Assembly (NCBI GenBank): GCA_019636445.1
Contig: JAHBXO010000007.1
Coordinates: 1-64,000, forward strand
DNA length: 64,000 bases
From: Gemmataceae bacterium
Lineage (GTDB): Bacteria > Planctomycetota > Planctomycetia > Gemmatales > Gemmataceae
Direction: 5' to 3'
The notes beneath the pieces were generated by a model. The model did no database searches, was not told the origin of the DNA, and worked only from the letters and a program-made list of their open reading frames with translations. Position numbers and translations under genes: made by a program. Positions within the stretch are counted from its first letter, which is position 1, and the number at the start of each line of letters is the position of its first letter. Shown here piece by piece: positions 44,435-51,940 of this stretch.

Positions 44435-44477
44435 GGCGGCGGCTCCTGGTCGAATTGGAAAGGTGCCCGTTCCTTTT

Positions 44478-45191
44478 TTACTTCAGCGCCTCTTTCCACT
44501 TCTTGATGCGGACGGGGTCGAGGTCGGCCTTGCGGTCGCCGCCCACGCAGACGGCGCCGCGGACCGCGAACCAGTCGGGCCTCACGCCCTTCAGCTTCTT
44601 CAAGTCCTCCAACTTCAGCGAACCGCCGATGGCGACGGCCACGCCACCGTCGCGCAGCGTCTCCACCAGTTCGCCGATCTCGTCGGCGTCCAGGAAACTC
44701 AACAAGTTCTTCTTGTCCTTGACGTAGGTGTCCAGCAGGAAGGCCTTGTACTTGTAGCGCTTGGCGAACTTGGCGACCTCGGCGGGGGGCACGGACTTGG
44801 CGCGGGTGTGGTCGGCGTAGGCGACGGCAACGACTTCGGGGCCGCGCTTCATCTGGCGGCGCATGTCGAGGAGGTCTTCGCCCCATCCGGGGGTGTGCGT
44901 GTAGCCGGCGAGTCCCCACTTCACATAGGTGAGCGGGAGCTGGAGGTGCCAGTGGGCTTCGACGAGGGCGTTGGGGGTCCACTCGCCGAGGGCGGCGCTG
45001 ACGGGCACCTTGCCATCGACGATGGTGAGGACGGTGCCGACGACTTCGGCCTCGGCGGGGGCGAGCGGCCCGCGGCCGGGTTCCTTGACGTCGATGAGGT
45101 CGGCGCCGGCCTTGAGGGCGGCGTGAGCCTCTTCGGGGGAGCGAACGCTCACGAGGAGTTTCGGTGGGCTTCCCTGCTTCGTCGCCTTCAT
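44478..45191 (-). CDS. mfnB: (5-formylfuran-3-yl)methyl phosphate synthase MfnB
   Basis: 237 residues, a TIM-barrel. KLLVSVRSPEEAHAALKAGADLIDVKEPGRGPLAP carries the catalytic Lys of DVKEP; later blocks VSAALGEW, TYVKWGLAG, AVAYADHTRAKSVPP and VAIGGSLKLEDLKKL are typical. MfnB condenses two glyceraldehyde-3-phosphate molecules to the furan precursor of methanofuran. Planctomycetes carry archaeal-type C1-transfer genes with tetrahydromethanopterin and methanofuran-like cofactors, which fits. The start overlaps the upstream ASCH gene's stop by four bases (ATGA). Confidence 0.88.
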   Translation of the reverse strand: MKATKQGSPPKLLVSVRSPEEAHAALKAGADLIDVKEPGRGPLAPAEAEVVGTVLTIVDGKVPVSAALGEWTPNALVEAHWHLQLPLTYVKWGLAGYTHTPGWGEDLLDMRRQMKRGPEVVAVAYADHTRAKSVPPAEVAKFAKRYKYKAFLLDTYVKDKKNLLSFLDADEIGELVETLRDGGVAVAIGGSLKLEDLKKLKGVRPDWFAVRGAVCVGGDRKADLDPVRIKKWKEALK

Positions 45192-45628
45192 CGCGCGGTC
45201 TCGGGTGGAAGGATGATGCGGGGTTCCGGCGCGCCGGGCACGGTAAAGAACCGAGTCTGGCCGGAACAGCGGTGGAACGGCAGCGGTACGGGGCGCGTGA
45301 ACACGAGACCGTACAACACGGGCGGGACGAACCAGCCCGGGTCGTTCAGGTGCCGGTGGGCCTCGGCGGCGAAGGCCGCGCGCGTCCGGTATTCCCGGCA
45401 TTCTATGAGTTCGACGCGACCGATGACGCCGCCGGCGAGGGCGCAGAGGGCGGCAAGGTCGGGCGTCACGTGGCCCAGAGCCTCGGGGCGCGCGTCGGGC
45501 GTCTTGGACGCGTGGATCAGGAGCGGCCCGCGCAGGTGCGTCGGCCAGGATCGCACTTCGATCCGCTTGCGTCCGGCGACGATCAGGCCGGCCCAAGGCT
45601 GGCGAATCGAAAGGGCGATCGGGTTCAC
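45188..45628 (-). CDS. ASCH-domain protein
   Basis: 146 residues from a GTG. The N-terminal IALSIRQPWAGLIVAGRKRIEVRSWPT is the ASCH/PUA-like hallmark, with RGPLLIHASK and VIGRVELIECREY following. ASCH proteins bind RNA or hydrolyse modified nucleosides such as N4-acetylcytidine. Its last codons overlap the mfnB start, so both are co-translated; a functional connection to methanofuran synthesis is not obvious. Confidence 0.8.
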   Translation of the reverse strand: MNPIALSIRQPWAGLIVAGRKRIEVRSWPTHLRGPLLIHASKTPDARPEALGHVTPDLAALCALAGGVIGRVELIECREYRTRAAFAAEAHRHLNDPGWFVPPVLYGLVFTRPVPLPFHRCSGQTRFFTVPGAPEPRIILPPETAR

Positions 45629-45671
45629 GGCGTCGTCCGGCGCGGGGCGATGCCGCCCATTCTAGGGGCGG

Positions 45672-46319
45672 TCAGCCGCGGCGCGGGAGGATGTGAACGG
45701 GGAAACGGAGTTCGCCGCCCGCGACGCCACTGACCCCGACGCTTAAGGTGACGGGCGATTGGCCCGCGGGGCTTTCCCAGGGAACGTGGACATCGAAGGC
45801 CCGGGGCTGCGACTGGCCGAGCCACGCGAGCGTCAGCAGGGAGTGCGCCACGCCGGCGTTCGTCACCTTCAATTGCAGACTGAGATTCGCGCCGCGTTCG
45901 ACCGGCCGGTCGACATAGCCCGTCGCGAGCAGGATCGAATCGTTGTGGAAGGCGCGCGAGAGGGTGTAGACGCTATCGAAGGTTTCCGGCAGGTGCGCGA
46001 ACACCTGCACGCGAACGCTCTCGCCGGGAGAGATCTGCGCGGGGCCGAAGACGCTCAATTGCACGATATCGGTGGGAGTGACGCGCCAGCCATTGAACCA
46101 GGACTTGAACCGGAACCACCAGGACCGGGCAAAGACCGGCAGGGCCGGCGGCGCGACGGACGGCAGGCTCGGTGTCAGAGGCGCATCGACATTCACGGAA
46201 TACAAGACGGGCACCGGCAAGACGGGCAGGGTCGCGGTCGGTTTCGAGCGATCGCGGACGGTTTCCGGCGCGGGTACCGCCTGCGATCCGGAGGCGTTCG
46301 GTTCGCCGACCGCCCGCAA
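45672..46319 (-). CDS. C-terminal beta-sandwich domain of the frameshifted kinase-like gene
   Basis: A frame of ~215 codons beginning near a TTG at 46319, with no good ribosome binding site. After a Pro-rich linker (LPVLPVPVLYSVNV) comes a beta-rich domain: DIVQLSVFGPAQISPGESVRVQVFAHLPE, then LSLQLKVTNAG and SLLTLAWLGQSQPRAFDVHVP. Similar beta-sandwich modules occur at the end of bacterial signalling proteins. The frame abuts that of the kinase-like gene with a -1 offset; restoring one base in a C-run near 46332-46354 would join them into one ~640-residue protein. Probably not an independent gene. Confidence 0.5.
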   Translation of the reverse strand: MRAVGEPNASGSQAVPAPETVRDRSKPTATLPVLPVPVLYSVNVDAPLTPSLPSVAPPALPVFARSWWFRFKSWFNGWRVTPTDIVQLSVFGPAQISPGESVRVQVFAHLPETFDSVYTLSRAFHNDSILLATGYVDRPVERGANLSLQLKVTNAGVAHSLLTLAWLGQSQPRAFDVHVPWESPAGQSPVTLSVGVSGVAGGELRFPVHILPRRG

Positions 46320-47617
46320 GGTGGTCCAGCCGGGGAATCGCTTTCCTCGGGGGGCACATAATCGCCGAAGTCGATCTCGCTGACCGAGATGGGCCGGGGC
46401 TTCGCGAGGATGACGGGTTCGTCGGCCGTGCGGGGGATGGCGGTCGTCGCCGCGCCCGCGACGACGGGCGTGTCGATCGTCTGTTGCGGCATGGCCGGAG
46501 CCAGTGTCGGCCGCGCGGGGGCCGGCGTGGGTACCGGCACGGGTTCCTGGGATTCGGGCAGTTCGACGTATTCCTCGGAGATGCCGGCGAGGAGCTTGGT
46601 GAGCACCTCGCGCATGCTCGCGGGTCGTCGGCTCGGCGCTTTCGCCATGAGTCGCTGGATCAGGTCGTCGATCCAGCCGGGTACATTCGGGTTGAGCGCG
46701 CGGGCGGAGGGGGGCGGTGCGGTTTGATGCGCGAGAACCTTATCGACGACGTTGCCGTCGGGGTAGGGAAGCTGTCCGGTGAGCAAGTAATAGAAGGTGC
46801 AACCGAAACTGTAGATGTCGCCGGCGGGGTCGCGGAGGGTGGGGGAGTTGAGGGTTTCGGGGGCGCAGTATTCGATCATGCCGGCCGTGGCGTGCGCGGC
46901 GGACATGGTATCGAGCATCGATTCGTCGTCGGCGATGTTTTCCGACAGGATGGCGCCGACGCCGAGGTCGAGAATGCGGATCTGACCATCGGTGCCGACG
47001 AGCAGGTTGGCGGGATTGATCAGGCCGTGGGCGATGCCGAAGTCGTGGCAGATGGCGAGGCCTTCGGCGGCCTGGGCCATGGCTTGCAGGGCGGCGGGAA
47101 TCGTGGCGGGGCCTTTGTCGCGGACCCGAGTGGCCAACGACTGACCTTCGACGAACGGCCAAACGAGGTAATGGGATCCGGCCGCCGAATCGACATCCAC
47201 GAAGGGAACGATGGCGGGGTGGGCCGGCAAGGCCGCGAAGATCGCCAGTTGAGTCTTGGCCTGCCGCACGTTCCAGAGGCTGCGCAGCGGCAATACCTTG
47301 ATGGCGTAACGTTTGCGATCGGATCGGCCGATCGCCTGATAGACTTCGCCGATGCTGCCGCTGCCGACCGGTTCGGCGAGGAAGTACGGGCCGAGGACCA
47401 AGTGCCGCGCGGCGCCGGCCAGGCATCGATCGGCCTGATAGCGGGTCAGGAGACCCGTTCCGACGAGAAAATCGGCGAGGGCGGCCGCGTCGCCGTTGCG
47501 CTTCGCAGCCTTGAATTCCGCCAGATAAGGCCCCAACTGCGCCGGCTCGAACACGCGCGCAGTCGTGAGTTCCTTCACGAACCACGCGGCGTTGGGGGTG
47601 GCGGTAGTCGAGGGCAT
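46193..47617 (-). CDS. Protein-kinase-like protein lacking the catalytic HRD Asp (pseudokinase candidate)
   Basis: 474 residues from the ATG at 47617, a kinase fold after an N-terminal helical region. GSGSIGEVYQ and the VAIK-type lysine (YAIKVL) are present and the DFG equivalent is DLG (46961-46969), but the catalytic loop reads AHGLINPANLL (codons 47021-47029) instead of HRDIKPANLL, so the base Asp and the following Lys are lost. An APE-like CAPETL remains. It is probably inactive or uses another mechanism. After SEIDFGDYVPPEE the frame seems to leave the true sequence (Arg/Pro-rich nonsense to a stop at 46193), indicating a frameshift. Confidence 0.75.
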   Translation of the reverse strand: MPSTTATPNAAWFVKELTTARVFEPAQLGPYLAEFKAAKRNGDAAALADFLVGTGLLTRYQADRCLAGAARHLVLGPYFLAEPVGSGSIGEVYQAIGRSDRKRYAIKVLPLRSLWNVRQAKTQLAIFAALPAHPAIVPFVDVDSAAGSHYLVWPFVEGQSLATRVRDKGPATIPAALQAMAQAAEGLAICHDFGIAHGLINPANLLVGTDGQIRILDLGVGAILSENIADDESMLDTMSAAHATAGMIEYCAPETLNSPTLRDPAGDIYSFGCTFYYLLTGQLPYPDGNVVDKVLAHQTAPPPSARALNPNVPGWIDDLIQRLMAKAPSRRPASMREVLTKLLAGISEEYVELPESQEPVPVPTPAPARPTLAPAMPQQTIDTPVVAGAATTAIPRTADEPVILAKPRPISVSEIDFGDYVPPEESDSPAGPPCGRSANRTPPDRRRYPRRKPSAIARNRPRPCPSCRCPSCIP

Positions 47618-47654
47618 GACGGACTGGCAAGTGTCAGGAACCAACGTCCGATCG

Positions 47655-47683
47655 ACTATAGAGCGTCTTCTTGAAGATGCCAA
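47655..47683 (-). promoter_or_regulatory. Sigma-70-like promoter of the kinase-like gene
   Basis: Reading on the minus strand, TTGGCA (47678-47683) and TATAGT (47655-47660) are separated by 17 bases, and the start codon follows 37 bases downstream of the -10. Confidence 0.65.
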
Positions 47684-47850
47684 ACAACCGCAAGGTTTCC
47701 CTTTCCGGAACGAATAGTGGATTGAGGGGGCAGCGAAATGACGAAAATCGGGCGCGAACCGCGCGGCGCGGCCTCTTCCGGGCCATGATCGAACATAGAA
47801 TGGGCCAAGTCCCGGCCCGACCGGTGGCAAACCATAACGGAGAGCCAAAG

Positions 47851-48321
47851 ATGAACAGTTCTCCCAACCGTGCCTCCCGCCAGACCGAGAAGGCGAAGCG
47901 GAAAGTGGCGAACCTGGATTTAACGACCGCCCGCCGGATGTTACCGTTAGTGCGTAGCATCGTGACGGACATCGTGACGACCGCGGAGCAGATTCAGACG
48001 TTGGCGCCGGAACAGGCGACGCTCGACGAATACCGTCGCAGCCTCACCTGGGCCAGCCGCGAACGCCGCTACGCGGTGACCGACGCGATCGCGAACGCGG
48101 AACGCAGCCTCGACGGTGCGGTCCGTGAACTCGATACGCTCGGCGTGTCGCTGGTGGATGGACGTCAGGGGCAGGTGGACTTCCCCACGCGGATCAACGG
48201 CCGACCCGCGGCCTACTCGTGGCGGCTGGGCGAAGAGGCCCTCGACTACTGGCGCTATGCCGGCGAGGAGAATCGACGACCCATCCCGGCCGAGTGGCAG
48301 CATGGCGTTTCGCAGCCCTGA
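47851..48321 (+). CDS. DUF2203 family protein
   Basis: 156 residues from the ATG at 47851, preceded by GGAGAG. LDLTTARRMLPLVRSIVTDIV is the conserved start of DUF2203, and the C-terminal LGVSLVDGRQGQVDFPTRINGRP, WRLGEEALDYWRYAGEENRRPIP corresponds to its LVDFPaL / WRLGE-xIxYWH block. The middle is a coiled helical stretch. No function is known for the family. Divergent from the kinase-like gene. Confidence 0.8.
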   Translation: MNSSPNRASRQTEKAKRKVANLDLTTARRMLPLVRSIVTDIVTTAEQIQTLAPEQATLDEYRRSLTWASRERRYAVTDAIANAERSLDGAVRELDTLGVSLVDGRQGQVDFPTRINGRPAAYSWRLGEEALDYWRYAGEENRRPIPAEWQHGVSQP

Positions 48322-48414
48322 GGATGCGAGCGCGGTCGCCCGCCGCGCGGCGGATTCCGAGAAGAGGTCAAGATTTGCGCGAGACGAGAAGACTGGAAAA
48401 TGACCTTGTTTTCC

Positions 48415-48443
48415 TTGCGTCCCGCGCGATCGCGATCTAGATA
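48415..48443 (+). promoter_or_regulatory. Promoter of the candidate small RNA
   Basis: TTGCGT (48415-48420) and TAGATA (48438-48443) are 17 bases apart. Transcription should start near 48449-48451 and the next event downstream is a strong terminator, not a start codon. Confidence 0.55.
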
Positions 48444-48449
48444 GAGGTG

Positions 48450-48639
48450 TCTCCGAGATCGGCACGGGCCGAACCCGATGACGCCAACCGGCGAGGACCT
48501 TCTTCGCCGGATGTTTGTTGATGTCGGCTTTTTCCGCTCCGAGGGGGGAGCGGTTTGAGCAGCCAGGCTACCGAAGGGATGGACGGGACCCAAAAGTATG
48601 CTTGGTACCGGGCACGGGAAACCGTGCCCGGTTTTTTTT
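48450..48639 (+). ncRNA. Candidate structured small RNA or attenuated leader
   Basis: About 190 nt with no supported reading frame lie between a good promoter and a textbook intrinsic terminator. Foldable elements in order: ATCGG...CCGAT (~48459-48481), CCGGCGA...TCGCCGG around 48489-48511, CCGCTCC-GAGGGG-GGAGCGG at about 48533-48552, a CCAA...TTGG pair before the terminator, and the terminator stem. Size and layout fit a 6S-size regulatory RNA, but the long closing stem of 6S RNA is not seen, nor any riboswitch core I know. It could instead be the leader of the oxidoreductase gene at 48697. Confidence 0.45.
48608..48639 (+). terminator. Intrinsic terminator
   Basis: CCGGGCACGG-GAAA-CCGTGCCCGG, a perfect 10 bp stem closed by a GNRA tetraloop, is followed immediately by eight T residues. 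The strongest terminator in the window. Confidence 0.92.
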
Positions 48640-48696
48640 CGTACCCGCCTACAATAACCGCCGCTCCGCTCCCTCCCTTCACTTCGGAGATCGGCC

Positions 48697-49989
48697 ATGC
48701 CCGCCTCCCGCCGCGCGTTCCTTCACGCCTCCGCCGTATCCACCGCCACCTTTGCCTTTGCCAGGACTTCCACCGCCGCCGAAGGCCGAATGCCGATCGC
48801 GCTCGTCGGTTGCGGCGGCATGGGTACGAACCATCTGAAGCTCCTCGCGGCCCGCAAGGACGTGGAACTGAAGTACGTCTGCGACGCCGATGCGAACCGG
48901 CTCGCGGCCGCCGCGAAGATCGCGTCCGACGCCGGCCACGGCGTCACGCCCGTCGGCGACCTGCGGAAGGTCCTCGACGACAAGTCGATCGTCGCCGTCT
49001 GGCACGCCACGCCGGACCACTGGCATTCGCCCGGCGGCATCCTCACCGCCGACGCCGGCAAGCACGTTTACGTCGAGAAGCCTTGCTCGCACAACATCCG
49101 CGAGGGCCGACTGCTCGTCGAGGCCGGGGTTCGCAATAAGGTCGTCATCCAGGTCGGCACGCAGGCGCGTAGTACGCCGACGGTGCAAGAAGCGATGAAG
49201 CGGCTGCACGACGGTGCGATCGGCGACATCCTCGTGGCGAAGGCGTGGAACAGCCAGCTCCGCCGTAACCTCGGCCACGTGAAGCCAACGCCGCCGCCGG
49301 ATCACCTCGACTACGCCATGTGGCAAGGCATGGTGCCGGAAGCACCGCACTACGCGAACCGCGTCCCCGGCATGTGGCGCTTCTTCTTCGACTACGGTGC
49401 CGGCGACATGGGCAACGACGGCGTCCACAACGTCGATGTCGCCTGCTGGGGCCTGAACCTCCAGCAACTTCCCAATCGTGCCGCGGCCCTCGGCGGCAAG
49501 CATTTCTTTGACGACGACCAACAGTGGCCCGACACGCAGTACGCCGTCATGGAGATCGATGGTACCGACGGCAAGACGCGCCAGTTCATCTACGAACAGC
49601 GCATCTGGTCGCCGTATGTGCAGGAGGAGTACGAGAACGGCAACGCCTTTTATGGAACGAAGGGGATGCTGGTGATGGGCCACACCGTCGGTTGGAAGCT
49701 CTATGGTCCGCGAAACAAACTGATCGAGCAGATGACCGGCCGCGTCGATCTGAGTGGGCACCACACGAACTTTCTGAACGCGATCCGGTCCGGCGAGAAG
49801 CCGAACGCGCCGGCGATCGCCGGTCACGTCGCGGCCGGCATCTGCCACCTCGCGAACATCTGTGTACGGACGCGGAAGACGGTGCAGTTCGATCCGAAGT
49901 CGGAGCAGATCGTCGGCGATCCGGAGCTGAACGCGATGGTGAAGCGGAAGTACCGCGACGGCCACTGGGCCGTGCCGAAGGGCGTGTGA
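48697..49989 (+). CDS. Tat-exported Gfo/Idh/MocA-family oxidoreductase
   Basis: 430 residues. Tat signal SRRAFLHASAVSTATFAFA, then a Rossmann fold (IALVGCGGMGTNHLKLL, YVCDADANRLAAA), the GFO/IDH catalytic-region motif VYVEKPCSHN (EKP) and PPPDHLDYAMWQG, WRFFFDYGAGDMGNDGVHNVDVACWGL. These enzymes are NAD(P)-dependent sugar or inositol dehydrogenases; planctomycetes have large families of exported ones linked to polysaccharide turnover. It follows a terminator and probably needs its own promoter or antitermination. A palindrome follows its stop. Confidence 0.9.
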   Translation: MPASRRAFLHASAVSTATFAFARTSTAAEGRMPIALVGCGGMGTNHLKLLAARKDVELKYVCDADANRLAAAAKIASDAGHGVTPVGDLRKVLDDKSIVAVWHATPDHWHSPGGILTADAGKHVYVEKPCSHNIREGRLLVEAGVRNKVVIQVGTQARSTPTVQEAMKRLHDGAIGDILVAKAWNSQLRRNLGHVKPTPPPDHLDYAMWQGMVPEAPHYANRVPGMWRFFFDYGAGDMGNDGVHNVDVACWGLNLQQLPNRAAALGGKHFFDDDQQWPDTQYAVMEIDGTDGKTRQFIYEQRIWSPYVQEEYENGNAFYGTKGMLVMGHTVGWKLYGPRNKLIEQMTGRVDLSGHHTNFLNAIRSGEKPNAPAIAGHVAAGICHLANICVRTRKTVQFDPKSEQIVGDPELNAMVKRKYRDGHWAVPKGV

Positions 49990-49996
49990 GCAATTC

Positions 49997-50052
49997 ACCA
50001 ACCCGACGCGTCTGCGTGGAATAGTGTTCCCTCGCTCAATCGTCGGGTTGGT
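49997..50052. terminator. Inverted repeat after the oxidoreductase gene
   Basis: ACCAACCCGAC (49997-50007) and GTCGGGTTGGT (50042-50052) form a perfect 11 bp stem with a 34-base loop, eight bases after the stop. No T-run; a possible transcription barrier or regulatory palindrome ahead of the next small gene. Confidence 0.4.
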
Positions 50053-50074
50053 GTGATGGGCTTTAAGGCGGAGG

Positions 50075-50302
50075 GTGGCATTGAAGACCATCGAGGCGAT
50101 ATACGGTGTTCCGGGCGACGAGCCCGTCGTTCAGCTTTTCGTTCCTGACGGCATTCAATGGGGCGAAGTACGCTATCGTGGAGGTCGGCTGGAAATTGAA
50201 CTGTTCGCTTCGCAGGGACAATCATCGAGCGTTGTTGATGCGGACGAGTTGCTCCACATCATTGGACTCGCCAAGGAAAAGTTGGTTATCGACCAAGGGT
50301 GA
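50075..50302 (+). CDS. Small uncharacterised protein
   Basis: 75 residues if started at the GTG at 50075, but GGAGG at 50070-50074 fits better to the TTG at 50081 (two codons shorter). Beta-rich: AIYGVPGDEPVVQLFVPDGI, GEVRYRGGRLEIELF, followed by a helix. No family recognised. Convergent with the aminomutase-like gene. Confidence 0.5.
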   Translation: MALKTIEAIYGVPGDEPVVQLFVPDGIQWGEVRYRGGRLEIELFASQGQSSSVVDADELLHIIGLAKEKLVIDQG

Positions 50303-50304
50303 TC

Positions 50305-50394
50305 CTATTCGCAGAGGAAAGTGCCGCGCATCATGTCGACCTTGAGGAGTTCGGCATGGTTGTGTGGGGTGGCTGCGATTGCACCTAACGTCAT
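50305..50394 (-). CDS. Possible 29-residue peptide coupled to the aminomutase-like gene
   Basis: The stop of the aminotransferase gene overlaps an ATG (ATGA) that opens a 29-codon frame, MTLGAIAATPHNHAELLKVD then MMRGTFLCE. Translational coupling is possible, but the size allows chance. It may also be the tail of a lost gene. Confidence 0.2.
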   Translation of the reverse strand: MTLGAIAATPHNHAELLKVDMMRGTFLCE

Positions 50395-51743
50395 GTCAGC
50401 CCATCCCGCTTCATGTCCGCGAGGGTCGCTTCCATCGCCGTCACGGTCTTCGCCACGTCGTCGTTCGTGTGCTCGCAGCTCGTCATGCCGCCGGTGCCCC
50501 ACCAGTCGACGCCGTTGAGCAGCATCCCCTGCCGCATCGCGTAGACCTGTTTCATGTTCTTCGGACCATCGAGTTGGTTCACGTCGCCGCCGTGCGGGAT
50601 GAATCCATCGTTCACGCCGGACGCCTTCGGATACTGCCCCGTCGCGTTCGGCAGCGCGCGGACCATGCTGAAATCGCCGTACGCAAGCCACGGGAGCTTG
50701 TTCGCCGCGAACATCGCATTCAGCCCGTTGCGCAGGTTCACGGCCGCCTCGTTGGCTTTCCGGCACGGCTCACCCGTCAGGACGCGCTTCAAGGTCGCGA
50801 CGCCAGCGGAGGCGGAGAGAGGGTTCGCGTTGTAGGTGCCGGGGTGCTTCATCTTGGGCTTCCCCGGCCGCGGTTCGATGTAAGCGAGGATGTCCGCCTT
50901 TCCCGCGAGGCACCCGCCGGGCAGTCCGCCCGCAAGGATCTTCGCCAGCGACGTCAGGTCCGGCATCACGCCGTAGAACCCCTGCGCCCCGCCGGGTGCG
51001 ACGCGGAAGCCGGTGATGACTTCGTCGAAGATCAGCACGCGGCCGGTGCGCGTGCACAGCTCGCGCAGACCCTTCAGGAACTCGCCGCGAATCGGCACCG
51101 CACCCCAGTGCCCGCCGGTCGGTTCGAGGATCACCGCCCCAATGCCGTCGTCCTGCTTGATCGCGTCCTCGACGGCGTTCAGGTCGTTGGGCGGGATCGC
51201 GACGCAGTTCGCGGACACGCTCTCCGGCACGCCGGGCACGCCGGGCGCGTCGTACGGCGGATCGGCGGATACCGTGACGTAGTCGTGCCAGCCGTGGAAG
51301 TGGCCCTGGAACTTGAGGAACTTCGGCCGCCCGGTGTGAAGGCGCGACAGCCGCAAGGCCATCAACGTGGCCTCGGTGCCGCTGCCGGTAAAGCGGATCT
51401 TCTCCGCCGACGGCACGAGTTGCTTCACGAGCTGGCCCCACTCGATCTCAAGCTCATGGCACGCGCCGGGGTGCGTGCCCTTGGCCATCTGCTCCTGCAC
51501 GGCTTTGACGACGTCGTCCGGTGAATGGCCGAGCAAGTGCGACCCGTGGCCGACGAAGTAGTCGATCAGTTCGTGCCCTTCGATCGACCACTTCTTCGAT
51601 CCCTTCGCGCGGTCGACGTAGATCGGGAACGGCTCCATCATGCGCGTGTCGTGCGTGACGCCGCAGGGGAAGAGCGTCTTCGCGACTTCGAAGCGCTCGC
51701 GGGACTTCGGGAACCGGCTCGTGTAGCGTTCGACGAGAGTCAT
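50391..51743 (-). CDS. Class III PLP enzyme, glutamate-1-semialdehyde 2,1-aminomutase-like
   Basis: 450 residues from the ATG at 51743. FPCGVTHDTRMMEPFPIYVDRAKG, FTGSGTEATLMALRLSR, HGWHDYVT, LIFDEVITGFRVAPGGAQGFYGVMPDLTSLAKILAGGLPGG with the PLP lysine (LAKILAGG) place it with the GSA aminomutases (HemL) and related aminotransferases. HemL makes 5-aminolevulinate for haem, but planctomycetes carry additional paralogues of other substrate use. The surrounding genes give no tetrapyrrole context, so hemL is not assigned. A 29-codon frame overlaps its stop. Confidence 0.82.
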   Translation of the reverse strand: MTLVERYTSRFPKSRERFEVAKTLFPCGVTHDTRMMEPFPIYVDRAKGSKKWSIEGHELIDYFVGHGSHLLGHSPDDVVKAVQEQMAKGTHPGACHELEIEWGQLVKQLVPSAEKIRFTGSGTEATLMALRLSRLHTGRPKFLKFQGHFHGWHDYVTVSADPPYDAPGVPGVPESVSANCVAIPPNDLNAVEDAIKQDDGIGAVILEPTGGHWGAVPIRGEFLKGLRELCTRTGRVLIFDEVITGFRVAPGGAQGFYGVMPDLTSLAKILAGGLPGGCLAGKADILAYIEPRPGKPKMKHPGTYNANPLSASAGVATLKRVLTGEPCRKANEAAVNLRNGLNAMFAANKLPWLAYGDFSMVRALPNATGQYPKASGVNDGFIPHGGDVNQLDGPKNMKQVYAMRQGMLLNGVDWWGTGGMTSCEHTNDDVAKTVTAMEATLADMKRDGLT

Positions 51744-51940
51744 GGGTCGATCCCGATGGAGTTTTGCACTTTTCATTTATCATTTTGCATTGTTCCGGTC
51801 ATTGTTGAACCAACCCAAAACGAGAAACGAAAAATTCCAAACGTCGGATCGACTCGAATCAATCGAACTCGCACCCGTCGACCCGTTGCGGTATCATGAC
51901 TGTCCCACCGGTTGGCCCGTCGATCCGCTGGAGCGCCTTC

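Noticed and set aside
48450..48639. 6S RNA or riboswitch identity for the candidate small RNA
   Set aside because: No long closing stem with central bubble and no known ligand-binding core could be matched by eye, so only a generic candidate is reported.
51744..51940. AT-rich stretch with TTTTGCACTTTTCATTTATC words as a possible mobile element end
   Set aside because: Short, no inverted repeat and no transposase; similar strings are common in intergenic DNA.
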